From positions 16,255,001-16,319,000 of the forward strand of contig JAUCBN010000026.1 of the NCBI GenBank assembly GCA_035048815.1: a stretch of DNA of 64,000 bases. Reading direction: 5' to 3'. Shown here piece by piece: positions 1 to 9,957 of this stretch. The translations under genes were made by a program, and so were the position numbers. Under the pieces are notes generated by a model, which saw only the letters and a program-made list of their open reading frames with translations, was not told where the DNA came from and did not search any database. The stretch comes from Abelmoschus esculentus (lineage: Eukaryota; Streptophyta; Magnoliopsida; Malvales; Malvaceae). Every line of letters begins with the position of its first letter. The stretch's first letter is position 1.

Positions 1-111
1 ATGGTCTTTCATGGAAAATAAAATACTGAAAAAATGGAAACAAAACTGAAATATGATCCTAACAAGTTATTATTGCCCTCAAGATCCCAAAACTAAAAGA
101 CTTGTTCATTC

Positions 112-2187
112 TTAGTCAACCTCCTCAATCTTGGGACCAGCTCCACCTCCGGCAGCCGGTGGTGCATCGCCGCTCTTCCCACCAACCGGATCGCCACCAG
201 CACCTTGGTACATTTTGGCAATGATGGGGTTACACATGTTTTCAAGCTCCTTCATCTTATCCTCGAACTCATCAGCTTCGGCCAACTGGTTACTATCCAG
301 CCAATTGATGGTGTTCTCGATCGCATCCTCGATGTTTTTCTTGTCAGTCGGATTCAACTTAGCACCAATCTTCTCGTCCCTCACGGTGTTCCTCATGTTA
401 TACGCATAGTTCTCCAATGCATTCTTGGCCTCAACTTTTCTCTTATGTTCCTCGTCCTCTGATTTGTATTTCTCAGCTTCTTGGACCATTTTCTCAATCT
501 CTTCCTTGGATAGACGACCTTTGTCATTGGTGATTGTAATCTTGTTCTTTTGCCCTGTTGTTTTATCCTCAGCTGAGACATTCAGAATGCCATTGGCATC
601 GATGTCGAAACAAACGGTGATTTGAGGGACACCCCTTGGAGCTGGTGGGATGCCTGAGAGCTCGAATTTACCGAGCAAGTTATTGTCCCTTGTTCTTGTT
701 CTTTCACCTTCGTAAACCTGAATCAGAACACCGGGTTGGTTGTCTGAATAAGTGGAGAAAACTTGTTCCTTTTTGGTCGGAATTGTGGTGTTCCTTGGAA
801 TAAGAACGGTCATTACACCACCAGCAGTTTCCAGACCAAGTGACAGCGGCGTGACATCCAAAAGGAGCAAATCTTGGACCTTTTCATTGCCTTCTCCGCT
901 CAAAATGGCAGCTTGTACGGCCGCACCATAGGCGACGGCCTCGTCAGGGTTGATGCTCTTGCAGAGCTCTTTACCATTGAAGAAGTCTTGCAATAACGAT
1001 TGAACCTTGGGAATCCTGGTAGACCCACCAACGAGAACAACATCATGTACGGTGCTCTTATCCATCTTGGCATCCCTTAAACATTTCTCAACTGGCTCCA
1101 TACATTTCCTAAACAGGTCCATGTTAAGCTCCTCGAATCGAGCTCGAGTGATCGTTGAGTAAAAATCGATACCTTCGTACAACGAATCGATCTCGATGGT
1201 GGTTTGAGCAGTGGAAGAAAGGGTCCTCTTTGCTCTTTCACATGAAGTTCTCAATCTCCTCAAAGCCCTGGGACTTCCACTTATGTCTTTCTTGTTTTTC
1301 CTCTTGAATTCTTGCACGAAATGGTTCACCATCCTATTATCAAAATCTTCCCCTCCGAGGTGTGTATCTCCAGCAGTGGCTTTGACTTCGAATATACCCT
1401 CTTCGATCGTCAAAAGCGAGACGTCGAAGGTGCCACCACCGAGGTCGAAGATGAGCACATTCTTCTCCCCTGCACTGCCAGCTTTCTTGTCAAGTCCATA
1501 AGCAATGGCGGCCGCAGTCGGTTCATTGATGATTCGCATGACATTGAGGCCGGCAATGACCCCAGCATCCTTGGTGGCTTGACGCTGGGAGTCGTTGAAA
1601 TACGCAGGGACGGTGACGACGCCATTCTTAACGGTGGAACCGAGATAGGCCTCGGCTGTTTCTTTCATCTTCATGAGAACCATAGATGAGATTTCTTCGG
1701 CTGCAAACATCTTGTCTTCTCCTTTGTGAGAGACAGTGATCATAGGCTTGTCGGCCGCACCAGGGGTAACCTTGAAAGGCCACAACTTCATATCGCTTTG
1801 AACCGACGCGTCATTGAACCTCCTCCCAATCAAACGTTTTGCATCTGTATATATATACACACACATTGTATAAATAGACACAGAAAATGGACAGACGAAT
1901 ATCTATTCCGATCCGAACACATCATATACATTGAAAAACAATACATTGAAAGCATCCAATAATATATCCTTACCAAAAACAGTGTTAATAGGGTTCATGG
2001 CAACCTGGTTCTTAGCAGCGTCGCCTATCAAACGCTCACTGTCAGTAAAAGCAACATAGGAAGGTGTGGTTCTGTTGCCTTGATCATTAGCAATGATCTC
2101 AACCCGGTCATGTTGCCAAACGCCCACACACGAGTACGTGGTGCCAAGATCGATACCAATTGCCGGACCATCGCCTTTGCCAGCCAT
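112..2187 (-). CDS. HSP70: Cytosolic heat shock cognate 70 kDa protein (HSP70/HSC70)
   Basis: This is an ATP-dependent chaperone of the cytosol and nucleus. The coding exons are 1974-2187 and 112-1844, and they join at a G|AT codon (Asp72) across a 129-bp intron. An intron at this Asp codon is a known feature of plant HSP70 genes. The protein is 648 aa, the usual length for the family. Exon 1 carries the phosphate-binding signature IDLGTTYSCVGV at residues 11-22. The second signature, IFDLGGGTFDVS, lies near residue 203, and VLVGGSTRIPKVQ follows further on. The C terminus is a Gly-rich tail ending in EEVD, the TPR co-chaperone anchor that marks cytosolic members. There is no signal or transit peptide. 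I see no clear heat-shock element within about 400 bp upstream, which suggests the constitutive (HSC) type; that is an inference. A weak TATA-like stretch lies near 2270-2282. Confidence 0.97.
1845..1973 (-). other. HSP70 intron
   Basis: The intron is 129 bp with donor GTAAGG and acceptor ACAG. The last base before the splice acceptor is G, so the unspliced reading frame also reads Asp at the junction. This is why a single open frame seems to run through the acceptor. Confidence 0.9.
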
Positions 2188-4212
2188 TGATAAGACTCAA
2201 GTTTCAAGAGACTCGAGAAACAGGAAATGTAGAAGGAAACTAGTATGCCATTGGGGATTTGGAGGACGACCCTTTTTATGTAGTGTAACTGCTTTGAGAT
2301 CTTGACCGTATTCGATGGATATGGGGTTTTACCTATTCAAACGGGCTTACTATCTCTTACTATTTTTCTATTAAAACAGAAAAATATTAACAAGATTTTT
2401 ATATCTCGTTTAAGGATCTGATTCAATTATTAAATGGGTGGAGTTATATATATCGTGCATATCTGTCTACTCTAAGAGAGGAACTGCACTTTTCCTTCTG
2501 AATTAGAGGAATGTGTTAAAGCTGCAAACTTGGGTGTTTTCCAACTAAAAATCTGACAGAGCTGAGCGTAGGAGGGTAGGGTTAGCTTTTGGGCATGAAA
2601 ATGAGGTAAAGGCCGTACTCTGTGTATAAATTCATACAGGAATTAGATTCCACACCCACCAATTATATCATATCTTACTATAAAATTGAAAGATCTTTAC
2701 TTCTCCGGTTCCACGTTTGTCAGACAAAGTGCACCATCCTGCATGCAAAGCAAATAATGCCAATGGAGGCAGGAGATGACAACTATAATCCATGTGTTTT
2801 TGAATCATGTACGATTGATTTATATTTGATTTCACGCATGATATCAATAATATATAGGCTTTTATAGTATACTTCTGGTCTAATAATAATTTAAATCCTT
2901 AAACATCATTTGTATGTATCTTTTTTAAAAAAATAATAAAATATTAAAACGTCATTTGTATGTGGCATCTTCACCTTTACTATATATTCAGTTTGCCATA
3001 GATTTTAAATATTTTTTATTTTTTGAAATCAAATCCCTAAACATCGAAAAAATTGAATGTATATTGTTGTTTATTATTTTTTTGTATTATAGGGATGATT
3101 AAGAGAATTTTTGGGATATAAGTCAAAATAAATAGTATCAGGCCACCAAATGGTGGTGTGGTTAATTTTCCTTTCCTTCTGTCGGAGAAGCCATTTGATT
3201 AGCCACGGAATTGGCTTAAAATTAATGTAAAGCATGCAGCAAATGAAAGCAAATTGACAAGCATGAACACCTCGCTAGCTACCGTTGGCGTTCTTTGGCT
3301 GGGAAAAGTGTATCTCGACAGCTTTTGCTGGCATTCTTTAGCGTGTATCTCGTCATCACAAGGTGGCGTAGTCTCGTTTCATTATTCATTTTGGTCTATA
3401 TCTCTAATATTTTTTAAATATTTTATATCCCAGATATAAATATAAAAAATGTCCATACCTCAAAATTACCTTTAAACATCTCATATATTTAACGAAACTA
3501 GATCTTTTTACTGACAAATGAATGATTAAAATTAATAGTATAAAATGTCAAAATTAATATATAAAAATAATTTTAATCATTTATTTATTTTTATTCATTT
3601 TTTAAATATAAGAATAATTAAGTTTTATACTATATAAACCGATCGTAAACCCTCCTCAATCTTCTTTGGATAAAAATCCATGCTGTTAAGAGATCACTGC
3701 TGATAAGAATCCAATCCAAGTATGCTAGGACTTCAATCCCTACCATCCTACTTAGAAGTTCATGATGGCACTTAACTCTAAGAATTTCTTCCTTGCAGAA
3801 ACTCTACACCAACAAAACGAGATATAGAATCATAGGAGAATCAAAAACAAAACTTGAACAAGTTTAATAGGATAACAAGTTCGAGTTTGACTCAAATATG
3901 CATGACCGAATTATTTAGTATAAATAAAAATAACAAAATCGATTAGTATAACGAGAGGAAATGTTAAAGGTAACTCTTATAAGGACGGATTTATAATTTT
4001 ATATAAGAGAATACAAATTATCAGAAAGATATTAAAAATATAAAATTATAAAAAATTAAAAAATACATAATTAAATTATCAATAAAAAATATAATATATA
4101 TTTAAATTTTTTAATACTACCATTATTGTTCAACCCTTAATTTCCTAATTTCGTCCATGTTTTAAAAAGTAACCCAAAATAGAGCCTCATAGTTATGCAG
4201 TATCAACTTTAG

Positions 4213-4789
4213 GAGAAATTATTACATGAACCCTTTTCACCATCTAAGATATGGTATCAACCAATTAAAATAAGACAATATATTTTTTCCATATCATATT
4301 TACACATAAGCATCATTCAAATCACCCACTTTAATGCATTTGATTTTAAAAAAGGAAAAAAATATTACCAATGATTTTTTATGTTGCCTTTTTCTTTATT
4401 TTTTAATTTTTTAATTAATTTTTTCTAATCCTAAACCCTAACCTAAACACTAACATATAACCCTAAACCTTAAACCTAAACCACGTAAACTCTAAACCCT
4501 AAACCCTAAATCACATAAACCTTAAATCACTAATCCTTAACCCTAAACTTTAAATCTTAAACGCCAAATCTATATAAAAAATTAATTAAGAAAATTTTAA
4601 AGAACAAAGAGAAGGATGACACAAGAAATCTTTGATAATATTTTTTTCTTTTTTAAATCAAAGACATTAAATTAGATGATTTGACCAATGCTTATGTGTA
4701 AATTTGATATGAAAAATATATTATATGTCTGAATTTAATTGATTGAGACCATATTTTAGGTGGTGAAAAGAGTTCATGTAATAATTTTT
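4213..4789. mobile_element. Foldback MITE, Mutator-like (9-10 bp target duplication)
   Basis: The two ends are long inverted repeats. The left arm begins GAGAAATTATTACATGAAC, and the reverse complement of the right arm begins AAAAAATTATTACATGAAC. Similarity continues for well over 100 bp through a block containing CACATAAGCAT. The flanks TCAACTTTAG (4203-4212) and TCAAGTTTAG (4790-4799) match at 9 of 10 positions. A 9-10 bp duplication is typical of Mutator-like elements. There is no coding capacity. The centre is degenerate CCCTAAA-like sequence. Confidence 0.8.
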
Positions 4790-4956
4790 TCAAGTTTAGT
4801 TTCCTTATCCTAGTTAAACTCTTCTTAACCATAGCTTCTAATCGAATAAAACCTGTCCATAAAATTATATAGTTTCCTTATTACATAAAAACTCATATAT
4901 TTACCATATTAATCACAAACTACACTTCATATTTATCATAAGAAGTAGAAAATAAC

Positions 4957-5193
4957 AGGTAAAAATCGTTTGCTTTTTCATGTTTTTTATGTCTTTTTCA
5001 AAAAAAAATAAATTTTTAATTATAATCCTATTTTCTATATCCTAAATCCTATACCCTAAAAAATATACTTTACTTATAATTTTTTAAATCCTAACTATAA
5101 TCACAACCTCTAACCTTAAACCCTAAACCCTCTGATTGATTTGAAATGGAGGCATAGAAAAAGATATGAAAAAGAAGTAGATGATTTCTACTC
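4957..5193 (+). mobile_element. MITE-like repeat with telomere-like core, copy 1
   Basis: One of five related copies in the window (others at 9088-9360, 14857-15109, 15851-16110 and partly 40970-41065). The order is a TAAAAATCGT end, a TTTATGTCTTTTT block, an AT-rich part, a run of CCTAAACCC-like motifs, then GGAGGCATA and an inverted-repeat end reading AGTAGATGATTTCTACTC. The flanks GAAAATAAC (4948-4956 and 5194-5202) are identical and could be a 9-bp target duplication, although part of that string resembles the element end. Confidence 0.6.
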
Positions 5194-5240
5194 GAAAATA
5201 ACTAATACAAAATACATATATCAACATAATAAGTATATTT

Positions 5241-5340
5241 GATTAGTTGGTTAAACCGTTTATCTTTATTCTCTCATATTTTTTTAAGTCATGAGTTTTA
5301 GACTCACTAAGAATAGTCGCCTCTTTTATTGCATCGACTA
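5241..5340 (+). repeat. tRNA-like SINE remnant (weak)
   Basis: The stretch holds an A-box-like TTAGTTGGTTAAACCG and, about 45 bases on, a B-box-like CATGAGTTTTAGACTCA, spaced as in a tRNA-derived SINE head. No poly-A tail or target duplication is convincing. Confidence 0.35.
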
Positions 5341-6030
5341 TAAACTCATTGAATATACAGAAAAAAAAACCCATTTTCTTAATAAAAGAAGGCCAGATTC
5401 CTTAGATAAGAAGATATGCATGGCATGCATGCATGTCTAAAGGCTTCATATTTCTCATTCCATGCATCATTTTCTCAAGCTGCCCTCCCACCAAACAAAG
5501 CACTTTAATTTTTCCACAATTAATTATCTCCAAGTACTCTCTTCTCTCTTTGCCGTCTCAATCCAATAAAAGGGGGCTCAACCAAAGGGTATATGAATGT
5601 GAAGGGAAATTAAAGGGAAAAAAGACAAATTGCAAATTGGTCTTGATTCCTCTAATAATTAATAAAAAAAACATGCATGCATGATATAAGCATCACAGTT
5701 TAAGGGACAACTAGTTTTCCTACAGGCTACAGCAGCTTAAGAAAGTTGATAGAAAATGGGATAAATACATAATCTTTTCCTTTTTCTGAATGGAAAGGAT
5801 ATATCTTTATTGTGAATTGGCAGAGATGTACATAATTGACTTGAAAAGATCTTGTGGCACTACCTATATGATTGAGAAAATTATGGGGTCATCATCAACG
5901 TGTGTCTAGCTTAAGTAAATGACATGGGGTATTTAGCAGTAAAATTCATCAGAATTTTCATCTAAGTAAGCAAAAAAGTGAAGATTTTTGTTATATATTA
6001 ATACTCGAAAATAATTTTGTTTTCAGACAC

Positions 6031-6282
6031 TTTAGTTTTAGGGTTTAATGATTTTGTTTAGGCCTAGTGTTTAGGAGTTTTAGCGAATGAGTTCTGAATT
6101 TAGGGAGTGTAGATAAAATTTGGAGTTTATAATTAAAATTTAAGGTTTATAGATTAAAACCTAAATCATTAACTATATTACCTTAAAACTAAATCCCAAC
6201 GCCTAAACCTTAAATTCTAATCAATTATACTTGAGCTCATAAACTTTAAATCTAAATCAAAACGTTAAACCCTAAAACTAAA
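6031..6282. mobile_element. Foldback element with TTTAGGG-like terminal inverted repeats
   Basis: The left end begins TTTAGTTTTAGGGTTTAA, and the right end is CCCTAAAACTAAA preceded by the matching inverted sequence. The arms pair over roughly 30 bases (GATTTTGTTTAG against a close relative of its complement). The interior is AT-rich without an ORF. No target duplication was identified. Confidence 0.5.
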
Positions 6283-6682
6283 TCGCAGGTAGTTTCCGCC
6301 CAACGGAATAGTATTTTCTCATATAATAATACCCATGCTTGAAGCAACTCTCTTTCTCGAGCACTATAACTCTTATTCTTGAGCATTATATCTAAAGAAG
6401 CCCACCCTGTGCAGAATCAAAATCTTATAGGTGAAGAAAAAGCTTAGCCCACTCAAAACCCTACAATAAAAAACCAAAAAGCAGAGAATGACACAATAAT
6501 TTAATGAAAAGAATCAAAGATAAAGCAAAAACTCTGGAACAAAAGCCTTCTCTCTCCTTGTACCTTCTCCATTTTAATTCTCTTCGGTCTCTGGTATTCC
6601 CTTTAAGGGATTCTCCACCTTGTTTTTCTTAAAGACTCCATCTATCTTTATAAAAGAAAGACATAGCAAATTATATTTAAAC

Positions 6683-7709
6683 ATGGTGTTTTCATCTCTT
6701 CCGGTCTATTTAGATCCTCCTAACTGGCAGCAGGTAAGGGTTTTCTTTGGCTTCCATTTTTATCCACAGAGTCTGCACCTAAGATGAAAGCAAACTGCAA
6801 ATATATGGATAAAGATAAATATTTCATATTCCTTTGGTCATCTTTTTCCCCTGAATATACTACATATATATTTTTTTTCTTTACAGTTATGAGATTATTT
6901 CTTCTTCTTTTTTGCAGCAGCACAATAATCAACAAGGAACTGGAAGTACCGAAAATCCTCGGCTTCTTCCGCCACCTCATGTTGGTGGTGGTGGTGGATC
7001 CATTAGGCCTGGTTCGATGGCAGATCGAGCCAGGTTAGCGAAGCTTCCACAGCCTGAAGCAGCCCTCAAATGTCCGAGGTGTGAATCCACCAACACAAAA
7101 TTCTGCTACTTCAATAACTACAACCTCTCTCAGCCGCGTCACTTTTGCAAGACGTGTCGACGGTATTGGACCCGGGGAGGAGCTCTTCGGAACGTACCGG
7201 TTGGCGGGGGGTGCCGGAGAAACAAGAAGAACAAAAGCAGCAGCTCGAAATCCTCGGCTTCGACCGAGAAGCAAGTCGGGTCGAATTCATCTGAAATCAC
7301 CCCTCATTTGCCACGGCAACCACCTCATTTACCCTTCATGGCAACTTTGCAAAATTTTTCACAGTATAGCTTGGGGAATGTTGGGTTAAACTTTGGTGGA
7401 ATTCAGAGTCAGATGGGCGCAGCTAGTGGTGCCAGTGGGCAAGCTGATATGTTCTTTCAGATAAGAACTCAGCAGCAGGCGCAGGCGCAGGCGCAGTTCC
7501 CTTTCTTTGAACCAACAAATGGCGCTTTATATCCATTTCAAAGCGAGGGTATTGAAGCAACATCATCTTCTAGGGTTTCCGAGTCAGCTCCAGTGAAAAC
7601 TGAAAGCAACCGAAGGCTAAATCTATCTGAGAATAATCAGTACTGGGGAGGAAATAGCTGGACGGATTTATCAGGCTTCAACTCTTCCGCTACAAACCAT
7701 CTCTTATAA
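6683..7709 (+). CDS. Dof-type zinc finger transcription factor (DOF2.4/DOF5.1-like)
   Basis: This is a plant-specific DNA-binding regulator of the nucleus; Dof proteins bind AAAG cores. Exon 1 (6683-6733) encodes the family N terminus MVFSSLPVYLDPPNWQQ. After a 184-bp intron, exon 2 (6918-7709) gives a total of 280 aa. The C2C2 finger has Cys at residues 69, 72, 94 and 97 (CX2CX21CX2C) and contains the typical FCYFNNYNLSQPRHFC and RNVPVGGGCRR motifs. The rest is low complexity: a Gly run near residue 40, a Ser/Lys-rich patch after the finger, Gln/Ala repeats, and the C-terminal SWTDLSGFNSS seen in the DOF2.4/5.1/3.6 group. The acceptor is a tandem CAGCAG. A TTTATAAAAG motif at 6647-6656 lies only 27 bp before the ATG, too close for a normal leader, so transcription probably starts further upstream. 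Confidence 0.93.
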
Positions 7710-9957
7710 GCTAGTTTCAAGCTTTTCTTGAAGCTTTAACGGCGGATTTAATGAAAGATACTTTACATAAAACAAAGACTATTAATGTTTTCAAACTATG
7801 TATTTCGGCTTGTTTACAAATTTGATCATCTATGTTTGTATGTGAGGTGTTGGGATCTGTTATTTGACATGATAAGCTAGTTTTTCTTTGTTAAAATATC
7901 CTCCAAGGTAACTTCGTTTCTTACAGGTCTGATGTCTATGTTTTCGTCTTACGTATGTAATTGTTAGAGATTGACATTGTTGTTTAAGTTACATAAAATC
8001 ATGGTTCCTATGTATGTTCTTATTTCTTCAAAGAAACTTGAGGGTTATGTTTTAGTTCAGGTGAATATTTGATACTTTTATACATAAAATTATATATAGT
8101 TGGTACATTAATTTTTATTTAATTATGAATTCCAATCGTTTAGGGTTAAAACATTTCATATTAAGATAGTTTTAAATTTAAATTAATTTCAATTTTAAAA
8201 CAATTAAAATTCAATTTTAATCGATAACATCGAATATTCGAATAAGAATAAGAATTTTAATAAATTTTCTATCATCTTCCCAAGGAAATCTGTTTTACCT
8301 GCAGGCCATGCATCAAAATTTGTGCACAGATAATGCATGGTGTTCGTTATCTTACTGTTGCGATGGATCTAAGCATCATTGAGTGGAGTTAATCGTTTTT
8401 CGGATTTAATTAAGACAAAGTATCCTAGAAAACGTCAAAAATTCCACTCAAAACCATGCATTCTTCAAACAAAAGTATTCAAAAACGAGCTATTCTAGAA
8501 GTTTACAGAAACAACAATCAGTAATATTTATTATCAAGTTAAATATAATGATCAAACACGTTATTTTTTAATAAAAAAAAATACAATTTAAATTTTAAAA
8601 AATATATTATAAAAAAATCCTAAATATAAATATATATTATAAAAATAATAATAATTTTTTAGTTTTGTTTTACTTTAGAATACGGAATATGCACTAGACA
8701 TACATGTACTATATGTACCTTATGAATGTTGTGGTTTTGAATAATATATTACAGTCTGATTCTTAAATATAAAATAAAATTTATTTTATAGTCAAATATT
8801 TACAATAAAAGAATTAATCACTATTATTAGTAATATATCATGGAAGTAAATTAAGGTATATATTATTAAAAGTAAAGTGCATCCTTTTGCAAGGACCAAG
8901 ACTCCTAGCTACTGCCTTGCAACAAGGAATAAAGCAAATCCTAAAAGGGAAAACACCACATTACTTTGATGAAAGTCAGCTCAACTGGTTCATAGATCCA
9001 ACCATAGGATCCTTAATTAAAGCGAAACAAAAGCATGTACTAAATAAGTAAATTTCTGCATTTGGTAACGCAAAATGTGGGGTATCAAGTAAAGTTTTAG
9101 CTTTTGGGGTGAGAAATTTGGGGTACAAACTGTCTATTTTTTTATGTTTTTATTTATGTTTTCGTTTTAAATTAAAGGGTTAAAATTTAGGGTTTAAGGT
9201 TAGGAATTGTGGTTAGGGTTTATGAAATTAGAGGTAGAGTGTATTTTTGGGGTTTAGGATATATAAAATAAGAGTTATGGTTTAAAATTTAATTTTTTAT
9301 AAAATTTTCAAAAGAGACATAAAATGATACATGATAAAAAGACAAAATTTTTACTCGAAATTCAACTACGAGTAGATGTAATTAGTCTATTTATGTGTGT
9401 GTTTTCTCCTCTTTTTAACGAACCAACTTGATTGGTAGGACTAAAGAAAATGCTGTTTCGATGATAATATCGACTGAATTAAACTCAATCGATAATATTT
9501 TAAAATAAACTAGATAATTTATTAATAAAAGTATTGATTAAAAACATTAAACTTTTTAATAGTGCTGGCGTTACAACTTAGATCATTTTGTTAATGGTTC
9601 ATGCTAACTTGTTATAGTAATGTCTTCATTTCAAAATTATATGTATTTAGTTTTGCAGTATAAACACTAATTAACTGCAAAGCAAGTTTAAGAAAATTTC
9701 CAGCAGTCTGCACTCACCCATTGAAGTTTTGATGTTATGGGTTCAATAGTGCAGACTTCTAATTTAAAGTCTTTACTTTTTTGGTTACTGGGTTCACCAC
9801 TCCTTATTGAAATGGGCTCCCATGTTCGAATATAGGCTCGCAGGAAGAAGAAATGATGACCACCAGACATGGTCTTTTTTCCCTCGTCTCCTTTTAGATC
9901 AGGTCTGAAATTTGTGGGGAAATTTGGTTTTTGATTCTTGTTTCAACTTTAACTGAG
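7710..9957. other. Intergenic spacer, Dof to DHHC gene
   Basis: The first few hundred bases are probably the 3' UTR of the Dof gene. After that the spacer is AT-rich and contains MITE copy 2 (9088-9360). A CT-rich stretch with TTTTCCCTCGTCTCC near 9875 precedes the DHHC start codon. No gene is seen. Confidence 0.6.
9088..9360 (-). mobile_element. MITE-like repeat with telomere-like core, copy 2
   Basis: Reverse orientation relative to copy 1. It contains AGGGTTTAAGGTTAGG, GGGTTTAGGATATA and GAGACATAAAATGATACATG, and ends TTTTTACTCGAAA. On the opposite strand it aligns by eye along nearly its whole length with the other copies. Confidence 0.6.

Larger units (their letters stand above)
2188..6682. 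other. Intergenic spacer between HSP70 and Dof gene
   Basis: This is AT-rich DNA with no supportable gene. It contains a 577-bp Mutator-like MITE (4213-4789), a telomere-like-core MITE (4957-5193), a SINE-like stretch (about 5241-5340) and a foldback with TTTAGGG-like arms (6031-6282). A CT-rich stretch at 6548-6600 probably belongs to the promoter or leader of the Dof gene. Confidence 0.7.

Noticed and set aside
131..1689. Several plus-strand frames across the HSP70 gene
   Set aside because: They are antisense shadows of the conserved HSP70 exon 2 and show no domains.
4430..4570. Runs of CCCTAAA as possible true interstitial telomere DNA
   Set aside because: The units are too degenerate and sit at the centre of a MITE; similar runs recur in other elements.
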